Below are positions 1-5,784 of a stretch of 5,784 nucleotides of DNA, piece after piece. Positions within the stretch are counted from its first letter, which is position 1. Every line of letters begins with the position of its first letter. A program made the position numbers and the translations under genes. Below the pieces are notes generated by a model that was given only the letters and a program-made list of their open reading frames with translations, was not told where the DNA came from and searched no databases. The DNA lies in contig JANXSA010000351.1 of the NCBI GenBank assembly GCA_025352915.1, positions 1 to 5,784 of the forward strand. The letters are read 5' to 3'. The stretch comes from Rhodospirillales bacterium. Lineage in GTDB: Bacteria > Pseudomonadota > Alphaproteobacteria > Acetobacterales > Acetobacteraceae.

Positions 1-9
1 TTTAAGGGT

Positions 10-50
10 CCAGGGGGCTTGGCCCCCTGGCGGGTCTGGGCGGAGCCCAG
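10..50. repeat. Paired GC-rich hairpins, REP-like intergenic element
   Basis: Two perfect hairpins stand 5 bases apart. The first has a 9-bp stem, CCAGGGGGC (10-18) with GCCCCCTGG (22-30), around a 3-base loop. The second has a 6-bp stem, CTGGGC (36-41) with GCCCAG (45-50), around GGA. Neither is followed by a T tract on either strand (the minus-strand continuation is ACCCTTAAA), so a classical intrinsic terminator is not supported. Twin GC-rich hairpins of this style are common dispersed intergenic repeats in proteobacteria, where they can stabilise or end upstream transcripts. Calling it a member of a dispersed family is inference, because only one copy is visible here. Confidence 0.6.
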
Positions 51-54
51 CCTT

Positions 55-71
55 GCTCATGAGATATGAGC
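55..71. repeat. Third small hairpin upstream of prsR
   Basis: GCTCAT (55-60) pairs perfectly with ATGAGC (66-71) around the loop GAGAT. It begins 4 bases after the twin hairpins at 10-50 and completes a run of three. CTCATGAG (56-63) is also an 8-base palindrome, so the site could be a dyad for a DNA-binding protein rather than an RNA hairpin. The function is unknown. Confidence 0.4.
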
Positions 72-131
72 CCGCGACGATTTCGTGTATGCGGGCGCCA
101 GCGTTGGCAATTATGCAGAAACGCATAGTCG

Positions 132-139
132 TATAGAAT
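132..139 (+). promoter_or_regulatory. Possible -10 element for prsR
   Basis: TATAGAAT resembles a sigma-70-type -10 box in an otherwise GC-rich window and ends 6 bases before the prsR ATG. If it is used, transcription would begin within a base or two of the start codon, giving a leaderless or nearly leaderless mRNA. That would fit the absence of a Shine-Dalgarno sequence. The -35 support is weak: TTGGCA at 104-109 is a good match but too far upstream (22-24 bases), and the hexamer at the right spacing, TTATGC (111-116), is poor. Confidence 0.3.
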
Positions 140-145
140 GTTGCC

Positions 146-1585
146 ATGCCGATGGCCCCAAGCAAACCCAAGCTGCTGATTGTCGAGGACGACGAGGGAT
201 TGTGCAGCCAGTACCGCTGGGCATTCCCCGACTACGCGCTGCTGTTCGCCCATGCCCGGCCCCAGGCACTGGCCCTGGCGCACAAGGAACAGCCGCCGGT
301 CGCCATCATGGATCTCGGCCTGCCGCCCGACCCCGACGGGGTCAGCGAGGGCTTTGCCACGCTGGAAGCCCTGGCACGCCAGAATCCTGACATGAAGGTG
401 ATCGTCGCCACCTCGCATGGCGACCGCACCCACGCGCTGCGCGCCATCGGCAACGGCGCCTATGATTTCTGCGAGAAGCCGGCCGATATCGACCTGTTGC
501 AGACCATCGTCGCCCGCGCCTTGCGCCTGCGCGACCTCGAGGACGAAAACCGCCGCCTGGCCGCCGGCACCGGCACCTCCTCGCCGATCAAGCGCATCGT
601 GACCGCCAACGAGAGCATGTTGAAGGTCTGCCGCACCGTCGAGAAGCTGGCCACCGCCAATGTCGCCGTGCTGCTGCTGGGCGAAAGCGGCACCGGCAAG
701 GAGGCGCTGGCCCGCGCCCTGCATGACCTCGGCCCGCGCGCCCGCGGCCCCTTCGTCGCCATCAATTGCGGCGCGATTCCGGAGAACCTGCTGGAATCCG
801 AGCTGTTCGGCTACGAGCGCGGCGCCTTCACCGGCGCGGTCAAGCAGACCATCGGCAAGATCGAGGCCGCCACCAAGGGCACGCTCTTCCTCGACGAAAT
901 CGGCGACCTGCCGTATCAGCTCCAGGTCAAGCTGCTGCGCTTCCTGCAGGAACAGGTCATCGAGCGCGTCGGCGGCCGCACCCCGATCTCCGTCGACGTG
1001 CGCGTGGTCTCGGCCACCAACATGCCGTTGGAGGAACAGGTCTCCGGCGGCCGCTTCCGCAGCGACCTGTTCTACCGGCTGAACTCGGTCACCGTGCGCA
1101 TCCCGCCGCTGCGCGAGCGCCCGGGCGATGCCGGCCTGCTGGCCCGGTTTTTCCTCGCCCGTTTCAACCATGAATTCGGCCGCAACCTGCGCGGCTTTGC
1201 CGACACCGCGATGGCCGCGATCAACCTGCATCCCTGGCCCGGCAATGTGCGCGAGCTGGAAAACCGCATGAAGCGGGCCGTGGTGATGGGCGAGGGCCGG
1301 CTGATCGAGGCGATCGACCTCGAACTTGAACCGGTCGAGCCCGACGCGGACGACCTCGACCTGCGCGCCGCCCGCAACCGGGCCGAGCTTGAGGTGCTGC
1401 AAAAGGCGATCGCGCGCAGCCGCGGCCGGCTCGCCCATGCCGCCAAGCTGCTCGGCATCAGCCGCCCCACCCTCTACACGCTGCTCGAGGCGCACGGCCT
1501 CAGCGTCGACAGCGTGAACAGCGCGCACGCCGATCCCGAAGCCAGCGCGCAGAACGACAGCGCGCCTCTGCACAACATGGACTGA
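146..1585 (+). CDS. prsR: PEP-CTERM/XrtA-system response regulator PrsR, sigma-54-dependent activator
   Basis: A 479-residue NtrC-type regulator, cytoplasmic and DNA-binding. The receiver domain (about 8-125) has acidic residues E14, D15 and D16, phospho-acceptor D56 in IMDLGLPPDPDG, T89 and K111. The AAA+ domain (about 148-385) has Walker A GESGTGKE (179-186), an intact sigma-54 contact loop GAFTGA (226-231), Walker B LFLDE (247-251), arginine-finger region FRSDLFYRLN (303-312) and sensor II GNVRELEN (366-373). A Fis-type helix-turn-helix ends the conserved part (about 427-452). The receiver signature LDLGLPPDPDG...EGFATLE and the whole architecture match PrsR of exosortase loci rather than generic NtrC. 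An in-frame TAG at 134-136 means ATG 146 is the first possible start; ATG 152 is an alternative. There is no Shine-Dalgarno. Residues 453-479 are a non-conserved tail. PrsR is expected to be phosphorylated by PrsK and to activate sigma-54 promoters. The partner kinase is not adjacent in this window. Confidence 0.93.
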   Translation: MPMAPSKPKLLIVEDDEGLCSQYRWAFPDYALLFAHARPQALALAHKEQPPVAIMDLGLPPDPDGVSEGFATLEALARQNPDMKVIVATSHGDRTHALRAIGNGAYDFCEKPADIDLLQTIVARALRLRDLEDENRRLAAGTGTSSPIKRIVTANESMLKVCRTVEKLATANVAVLLLGESGTGKEALARALHDLGPRARGPFVAINCGAIPENLLESELFGYERGAFTGAVKQTIGKIEAATKGTLFLDEIGDLPYQLQVKLLRFLQEQVIERVGGRTPISVDVRVVSATNMPLEEQVSGGRFRSDLFYRLNSVTVRIPPLRERPGDAGLLARFFLARFNHEFGRNLRGFADTAMAAINLHPWPGNVRELENRMKRAVVMGEGRLIEAIDLELEPVEPDADDLDLRAARNRAELEVLQKAIARSRGRLAHAAKLLGISRPTLYTLLEAHGLSVDSVNSAHADPEASAQNDSAPLHNMD

Positions 1586-1591
1586 CCCGGC

Positions 1592-4375
1592 ATGTTCAAG
1601 AAAATCTTCGTCGCCCTCGTGGTGCTGGCCCTGCTCGTCGGCGGCGGCGGCGTCGCCTGGTTCAAGTTCATGCGCCCGATCGATCCCTTTTCCGCGGCCA
1701 AGGCGGCGATGGACAAGGGCGACCTGCGCGCCGCCCAGATCGAGCTGCGCAATACCGTGCGCAGCGACCCGAACAACGCCGAGGCACATTTCCGCCTCGG
1801 TGTGATCCAGCTGCGCATCGGCGACCCGGTCTCCAGCGAACGCAGCCTGCGCCAGGCGCGCGACAACGGCTTCGACCCGCGCCCGATCATCCCGCTGCTG
1901 GCCCAGACCTACATGGCCCAGGGCAAGTTCAAGGAGCTGCTGCGCGACTTCCCGGTATCGTCCGTCTCCCCGGACCAGGCGGCGGGGATGCTGGTGATGC
2001 GCGGCACCTCGCACATGCAGCTCGGCGAGATGGACCCGGCCTACGAAGCCTTCATCGAAGCCGAAAAGGCCGCACCCGCGGCGATCGAGCCGCTGATCGC
2101 CACCGCGCGCGTACTGATCGCCCGGCGCGACTTCCCCGGCTCCGAGGCGCGCGTCGATCGCGCCCTGACGCTGAACGCCAAGTCGGCCGAGGCGCTGGTG
2201 CTCAAAGCCCAGTTGCTCAACCTGCGCGGCGACCGCCGCAACGCGCTCTCGGCCCTCGATTCCGCCGTCATCCAGGCCCCCGCCATGCTCGCTGCCCGGC
2301 TGGAGCGCGCCAACCTGCTGGTCGCACTCGGCGACGATGCCAAGGCAAAGGACGACGTCAACACCGTCCTGCGCATGGAACCGCGCAGCGCCGGCGGCAT
2401 CTATCTCCAAGCCGTGCTGGCTGCCCGCGCGCGCGAATTCCCCGCCGCCGACGCCGCCCTCACCCAGATCTCCAACCTGCTGCCGCGCTTCCCGCGCGGC
2501 TATTACTTCCTCGGCGTGGTCAAGTTCCAGCTCGGCCAGGCCGAACAGGCGCTCGACGCCGCCACCAAGTTCTTCACCCGCAACCCAACCGACCTGGACG
2601 GCATCAAGCTGCTCGCCCGCATCCATTCGTCCGGACAGCGGCCGGCCGAGGCGATCACACTGATCACCAGGGGGATCGGCGACGGCGTCGTCGCCGATGC
2701 CGACCTGCTCGACGTGCTAGCCCGCGCCTACGCCCAGGACGGCCAGCGCCAGAAGGCGCTCACCACCTTCGAACAGGCGGTCAAGCTTGCCCCGGACAAC
2801 GCCGACATCGTCACCCGCCTCGCCGCCATGCGCCTCGGCATGGGCGACGCCGCGGGTGCGGCCAAGGACCTCGAAACCTCGCTCGAGATCGCCCCGAACA
2901 AGGTCGAATCCAACGAAGCCCTGGTTGTCGCCGCCCTGACCGCCGGCGACGTGGATCACGCCGCCGCAGCCCTGCAACGCGCCAAGCAGGCCGGGCTCAA
3001 AAGCGAGAACATCGCGGTGCTTGAAGGCCTGGTGCTGGCCGGCCAGCTGCGCTTCGACGCAGCCCGCGCGGCCTACATCAACGCGTTGCGCGACTATCCC
3101 GGCTCGCTGCGCGCCCGCTTCAACCTCGCCCGGCTCGCCATGATGCAGGGCCAAGGCCCCGATGCCGAACAGTACCTGATCGAAATCCTGCGCCAGGAAC
3201 CGGCCAACGAACAGGCGCTCAGCACCCTGGTCAACCTCTACCTCGCCGATGGCCGCGCCGCCCGCGCGATCACCTTCGCCGAGGCCGGACGCGCCGCCGC
3301 CCCTGCCAACCACCCGCTGATCGCCATGCTCGCCGACCTCTACATCCGCACCAACGAGCCCAAGAAGGCGCTCGACATGATCGAGGCGCTGCAAAAGGAA
3401 CTCGCCACCCCCTCGCCGCCGCTGATCCTCGCCCGCGCCCGCGCCCAGGTCGCACTCGGCATGCTGCGCGAGGCCCAGGAAGGCTTCCGCCTCATCCTCG
3501 CCACCAATCCCAACGACACCGGCGCCCGCCGCGCGCTGGTCGACATCATGCTGCGCGACAACAGCGCCGACTCCGCCCGCGCCCTGCTGCGCGACGGCCT
3601 GGCCGCCACCCCCGGCAATGCCGCCCTGCTGCAAACCCTGGTCGCCATCGACCTGCGCGAGGGCGGCCCGGAAAAAGCGCTGGCAACCCTGGCCGAACTG
3701 CGCCGCGATACCCGCAACGCCCGCGGCACAAGCGGCCTCAAGGGCGACATCCTGATGACCACCAACCGCTTCACCGAGGCGGCGGCGGCCTATGTCGAAG
3801 ACTTCCAGGCCGGCACCCGCCCGGACATCGTGCTGCGCGCCTTCGCCGCTCTCAATTCAGCCGGCCGCCCCGCCGAGGCCGCCCGCCTGCTCACCGAGTG
3901 GCTGGAAACATCGCCCAACGACATCAACGCCCGCCTCGCCCTGATCTCCCACGAACTCTCCACCAAGCGTTACCCCGAGGCCGAGAAACTGCTCAACGAC
4001 CTGCTGGAAAAGGATCCCATCAACGCCATCGGCCTCAACAACCTCGCCTGGCTCTACCACCTCAAGAACGATCCCCGCGCCCGCCTCACCGCGCACCGCG
4101 CCTGGCTGCTCGCCCCCTCGGCGCAGATCTCCGACACCTTCGGCTGGATCCTGACCGCCCAGGGCGAGGCCGCCAGCGCCCTGCCCCTGCTGCGCCAGGC
4201 CGCGCGCGAACTGCCCGCTGAGCCCACCGTCCAATACCACCTCGCCGTAGCCCTGAGCGAAACCGGCAACCGCGACGAGGCCGTGACCGTCCTGCGCCCG
4301 CTGCTCGCCGCCACCGTCACCTTCGACGAAAAAGACGACGCCGCCCGCCTGATGGAAAAGCTCGGCCGCCGCTAA
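1592..4375 (+). CDS. prsT: PEP-CTERM/XrtA-system TPR-repeat protein PrsT
   Basis: A 927-residue TPR protein. The N-terminus has FKK followed by one hydrophobic segment (about 5-24), which predicts an inner-membrane anchor with the rest in the periplasm. From about residue 33 to 910 the chain is made of helix-pair units. Prolines closing units recur at exact 34-residue spacing (230, 264, 298, 332; 401, 435; 503, 537, 571; 640, 674; 775, 809), and A/G/L/Y packing positions are regular; about 25 units fit. The opening unit (DKGDLRAAQIELRNTVRSDP) and the position right after prsR match PrsT of exosortase A loci, a family about 900 residues long and usually described as a lipoprotein. Here the chain has no cysteine, so no lipobox. 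The start lies 6 bases after the prsR stop, in the same frame, with no Shine-Dalgarno, suggesting coupled translation. The likely role is a scaffold for export or assembly of polysaccharide or PEP-CTERM proteins; the exact function is unknown. A generic TPR protein is the alternative. Confidence 0.88.
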   Translation: MFKKIFVALVVLALLVGGGGVAWFKFMRPIDPFSAAKAAMDKGDLRAAQIELRNTVRSDPNNAEAHFRLGVIQLRIGDPVSSERSLRQARDNGFDPRPIIPLLAQTYMAQGKFKELLRDFPVSSVSPDQAAGMLVMRGTSHMQLGEMDPAYEAFIEAEKAAPAAIEPLIATARVLIARRDFPGSEARVDRALTLNAKSAEALVLKAQLLNLRGDRRNALSALDSAVIQAPAMLAARLERANLLVALGDDAKAKDDVNTVLRMEPRSAGGIYLQAVLAARAREFPAADAALTQISNLLPRFPRGYYFLGVVKFQLGQAEQALDAATKFFTRNPTDLDGIKLLARIHSSGQRPAEAITLITRGIGDGVVADADLLDVLARAYAQDGQRQKALTTFEQAVKLAPDNADIVTRLAAMRLGMGDAAGAAKDLETSLEIAPNKVESNEALVVAALTAGDVDHAAAALQRAKQAGLKSENIAVLEGLVLAGQLRFDAARAAYINALRDYPGSLRARFNLARLAMMQGQGPDAEQYLIEILRQEPANEQALSTLVNLYLADGRAARAITFAEAGRAAAPANHPLIAMLADLYIRTNEPKKALDMIEALQKELATPSPPLILARARAQVALGMLREAQEGFRLILATNPNDTGARRALVDIMLRDNSADSARALLRDGLAATPGNAALLQTLVAIDLREGGPEKALATLAELRRDTRNARGTSGLKGDILMTTNRFTEAAAAYVEDFQAGTRPDIVLRAFAALNSAGRPAEAARLLTEWLETSPNDINARLALISHELSTKRYPEAEKLLNDLLEKDPINAIGLNNLAWLYHLKNDPRARLTAHRAWLLAPSAQISDTFGWILTAQGEAASALPLLRQAARELPAEPTVQYHLAVALSETGNRDEAVTVLRPLLAATVTFDEKDDAARLMEKLGRR

Positions 4376-4382
4376 AAACCCC

Positions 4383-5564
4383 GTGCCGCCGCCGCTCCGC
4401 CTGCTCACCTTCACCACGCTGTTCCCCAACAGCGCCCAGCCCAACCACGGCATCTTCGTCGAAAACCGCCTGCGCCATCTCCTCGCCGACACCCAAGGCG
4501 AGATCGAATCCATCGTCCTCGCCCCCACCTGGTGGTTCCCCACCACCTCCCCCCGCTTCGGCATCTGGAGCACCTACGCCCGCATCCCCCGCCAAGAACA
4601 GCGCCACGGCCTCACCATCCACCACCCCCGCGCCCTCACCCTGCCCAAGCTCGGCATGTACACCGCCCCCTACGCCCTCTACCGCGCCGCCGCCCGCCAC
4701 ATCCGCGCCCACCGCCTCGAATTCGACGCCATCGACGCCCACTACCTCTACCCCGACGGCGTCGCCGCCCTCTTCCTGGCCCGCGAATTCGCCAAGCCCC
4801 TCGCCATCACCGCCCGCGGCTCCGACATCACCGAACTCCCCGACCACACCATCCCCCGCCGCCAGATCCAACGCGCCATCGCAGGCGCCGACGCCCTGAT
4901 CGCCGTCAGCGCCGGCCTCAAATCCCGCCTCCTCGAACTCGGCGCCCCCGACGAAAAAGTCACCGTCCTGCGCAACGGCATCGACACCACCCAATTCCGC
5001 CCACCCCCCTCCCGCGAAGCCACCCGCGCAAAACTCGGCTTCACCCGCCCCACCCTGATCTCCGTCGGCGGCCTGATCCCGCGCAAACGCCACCACCTCA
5101 CCATCGACGCCCTCACCCACCTCCCCGGCTGGGACCTCGTCCTGGTCGGCGCCGGCCCTGAACACGCGTCCCTCGCCGCCCGCGCCGCCCAGCTTGGCCT
5201 CTCCAACCGCGTCCGCCTCCTCGGCCCCCGCCCGCACGCCGAACTGCCCGCCTATTACGCCGCCGCCGACGCCTCAGTCCTCGCCTCCTCGCGCGAAGGC
5301 TGGGCCAACGTGCTCCTGGAATCCATGGCCTGCGGCACCCCCGTCATCGCCAGCCGCATCCCCGGCAACCCCGAAGTTGTGCAATCCCGCGAAGCCGGCC
5401 TGATCACGCGCGAAAACACCGCCGAAGCCATCGCCGAAGCCGTCCGCGACCTCTTCGCCACCCCCCCGGACCGCGCCGCCACCCGCCGATACGCCGAAGC
5501 CTTCGGCTGGCAGGAAACCAGCGCCGGACAGCTCGCGCTGTTTCGTCGCATCACCGGCAGGTAG
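4383..5564 (+). CDS. GT4-family (GT-B fold) glycosyltransferase, probably exopolysaccharide synthesis
   Basis: A 393-residue retaining glycosyltransferase of GT-B fold, a normal length for the family. The N-terminal acceptor-side domain opens with LRLLTFTTLFPN and HGIFVENRL (22-30), and continues with DAHYLYPDGVAA (118-129) and TARGSDI (143-149). The linker has VLRNGID (195-201). The C-terminal nucleotide-sugar domain (about 222-360) has GGLIPRKRHH (229-238, with R234/K235 as likely phosphate-contacting residues), LVGAGPE (254-260), and an EX7E motif with E305 and E313 inside SSREGWANVLLESMACGTP. There is no signal peptide or membrane segment, so it should act at the cytoplasmic face, transferring a sugar from a nucleotide sugar to a lipid-linked glycan. 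Neither donor nor acceptor can be read from the sequence. GTG at 4383 is chosen because family homology begins almost at once; it lies 7 bases after the prsT stop and has no Shine-Dalgarno. Codon choice differs from prsR: CTC rather than CTG for Leu, GAA/AAA more than GAG/AAG. Homologues are frequent in exosortase A loci. Confidence 0.85.
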   Translation: MPPPLRLLTFTTLFPNSAQPNHGIFVENRLRHLLADTQGEIESIVLAPTWWFPTTSPRFGIWSTYARIPRQEQRHGLTIHHPRALTLPKLGMYTAPYALYRAAARHIRAHRLEFDAIDAHYLYPDGVAALFLAREFAKPLAITARGSDITELPDHTIPRRQIQRAIAGADALIAVSAGLKSRLLELGAPDEKVTVLRNGIDTTQFRPPPSREATRAKLGFTRPTLISVGGLIPRKRHHLTIDALTHLPGWDLVLVGAGPEHASLAARAAQLGLSNRVRLLGPRPHAELPAYYAAADASVLASSREGWANVLLESMACGTPVIASRIPGNPEVVQSREAGLITRENTAEAIAEAVRDLFATPPDRAATRRYAEAFGWQETSAGQLALFRRITGR

Positions 5565-5581
5565 ACAAGGAGCAGAAAGGA

Positions 5582-5605
5582 CTTCTTTTTGTGAACAAAA
5601 AGAAG
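5582..5605. repeat. A/T-rich 24-base palindrome after the last gene; possible transcription end or dispersed repeat
   Basis: CTTCTTTTTGT (5582-5592) is the exact reverse complement of ACAAAAAGAAG (5595-5605) around GA. It begins 18 bases after the glycosyltransferase stop. On the plus strand the hairpin is followed by CAAAAAAA, not a T tract, and on the minus strand only by TCCTTTCTG, so it is not a textbook terminator in either direction. A second, shorter pairing, GAAG (5602-5605) with CTTC (5614-5617), competes for the same right arm. Its place at the end of the gene cluster and its jump in AT content suggest a 3' end structure or a dispersed intergenic repeat. Confidence 0.5.
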
Positions 5606-5692
5606 CAAAAAAACTTCATCCACAAGAAAGGCAGGATGTCATCAACTCACTTGAACGCCAGCTGTCTCGCCACACCTGGCCCCATCAACCCC

Positions 5693-5720
5693 GTCATTGC
5701 GAGCCCTTGCGAAGCAATCC
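5693..5720. repeat. GTCATTGCGAGC...GAAGCAATCC dispersed intergenic repeat
   Basis: The segment begins GTCATTGCGAGC and ends GCGAAGCAATCC. Its outer arms ATTGC (5696-5700) and GCAAT (5714-5718) are inverted, and TTGCGA occurs twice (5697-5702, 5707-5712, separated by GCCC). I recognise this as the style of a small palindromic element scattered between genes in many proteobacteria, including sphingomonads. The last 8 bases of the window, GGTCATTC (5777-5784), may be the beginning of a second copy or relative. Its function is unknown, and its dispersion cannot be tested from one window. Confidence 0.5.
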
Positions 5721-5784
5721 ACGCTTCCTTCCGACCACGCCACACGCAGCCAAAACAACAGTCAACCTTACCCCCCGGTCATTC

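Noticed and set aside
10..30. Intrinsic terminator for a gene upstream of the window
   Set aside because: The hairpin is strong, but no T tract follows it on either strand. It is better described as a repeat-type hairpin.
104..116. Possible sigma-54 promoter (TTGGCAATTATGC) upstream of prsR
   Set aside because: Only 7 bases lie between the GG and GC dinucleotides. Sigma-54 promoters need a fixed spacing of about 10, so the site does not fit.
2..2626. An 874-codon open frame on the minus strand antisense to prsR and the first part of prsT
   Set aside because: It mirrors two genes with clear family motifs that share one plus-strand frame. High-GC coding DNA that avoids TTA, CTA and TCA codons in the sense frame leaves the antisense frame open. 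Its translation is low-complexity (rich in G, A, Q, V, D, H) with no recognisable domain.
3270..3455. Arginine/glycine-rich minus-strand short frame
   Set aside because: It is a shadow of GCC/CGC-rich prsT codons with no start context and no domain.
2717..3634. A 305-codon minus-strand open frame inside prsT
   Set aside because: It is the same antisense effect. The G/A/V/Q/E-rich translation has no motif, while the plus strand shows regular 34-residue TPR spacing across the whole interval.
4317..5237. A 306-codon minus-strand open frame opposite the glycosyltransferase
   Set aside because: The translation is extremely rich in G, A, E, D and V, as expected from the reverse complement of C-ended codons. 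The plus strand carries intact GT-B motifs over the same bases.
5644..5784. Minus-strand open frame ending at the TGA at 5644-5646 (reading ...KEAWIASQGLAMTGLMGPG...)
   Set aside because: It is only about 45 codons between stops, has no ribosome site, and runs through the dispersed repeat at 5693-5720, which explains the open frame.

Overview
The window is a high-GC proteobacterial chromosome segment. It carries three plus-strand genes packed head to tail, with gaps of 6 and 7 bases, flanked by short non-coding DNA rich in inverted repeats. The first two genes are recognisable members of the exosortase A (XrtA)/PEP-CTERM protein-sorting and exopolysaccharide locus: the sigma-54-type response regulator PrsR and the long TPR protein PrsT. 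The third is a GT-B, GT4-like glycosyltransferase of the kind often found in such loci. These systems are typical of Betaproteobacteria and Sphingomonadales. The flanking repeat types (paired GC-rich hairpins, a GTCATTGCGAGC...GAAGCAATCC element) make me lean weakly to an alphaproteobacterium such as a sphingomonad, but I cannot settle the taxon from this window.

Layout. Bases 1-145 are non-coding: three consecutive perfect hairpins (10-30, 36-50, 55-71), then an AT-richer stretch with a possible -10 element ending 6 bases before the first start codon. Bases 146-1585 are prsR (REC, AAA+ with GAFTGA, Fis-type HTH). Bases 1592-4375 are prsT (one N-terminal membrane segment, then about 25 TPR-like units). 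Bases 4383-5564 are the glycosyltransferase, with a GTG start. Bases 5565-5784 hold no convincing gene: an A/T-rich 24-base palindrome right after the last stop codon, then a dispersed-repeat-like element.

How the genes fit together (family knowledge plus inference). PrsR is expected to receive phosphate from the histidine kinase PrsK, which is not in this window, and to activate sigma-54 promoters, probably those of PEP-CTERM and polysaccharide genes. PrsT probably forms a membrane-anchored periplasmic TPR scaffold of unknown exact role. The glycosyltransferase probably adds a sugar to a lipid-linked exopolysaccharide intermediate at the cytoplasmic face. None of the three starts has a clear Shine-Dalgarno sequence, and the spacing suggests one transcript with coupled translation.

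I do not see an undescribed system here. The points most worth a second look are a PrsT homologue with no cysteine at all (so not a lipoprotein), the absence of prsK next to prsR, the hairpin cluster upstream, and a strong change in codon choice along the three genes.
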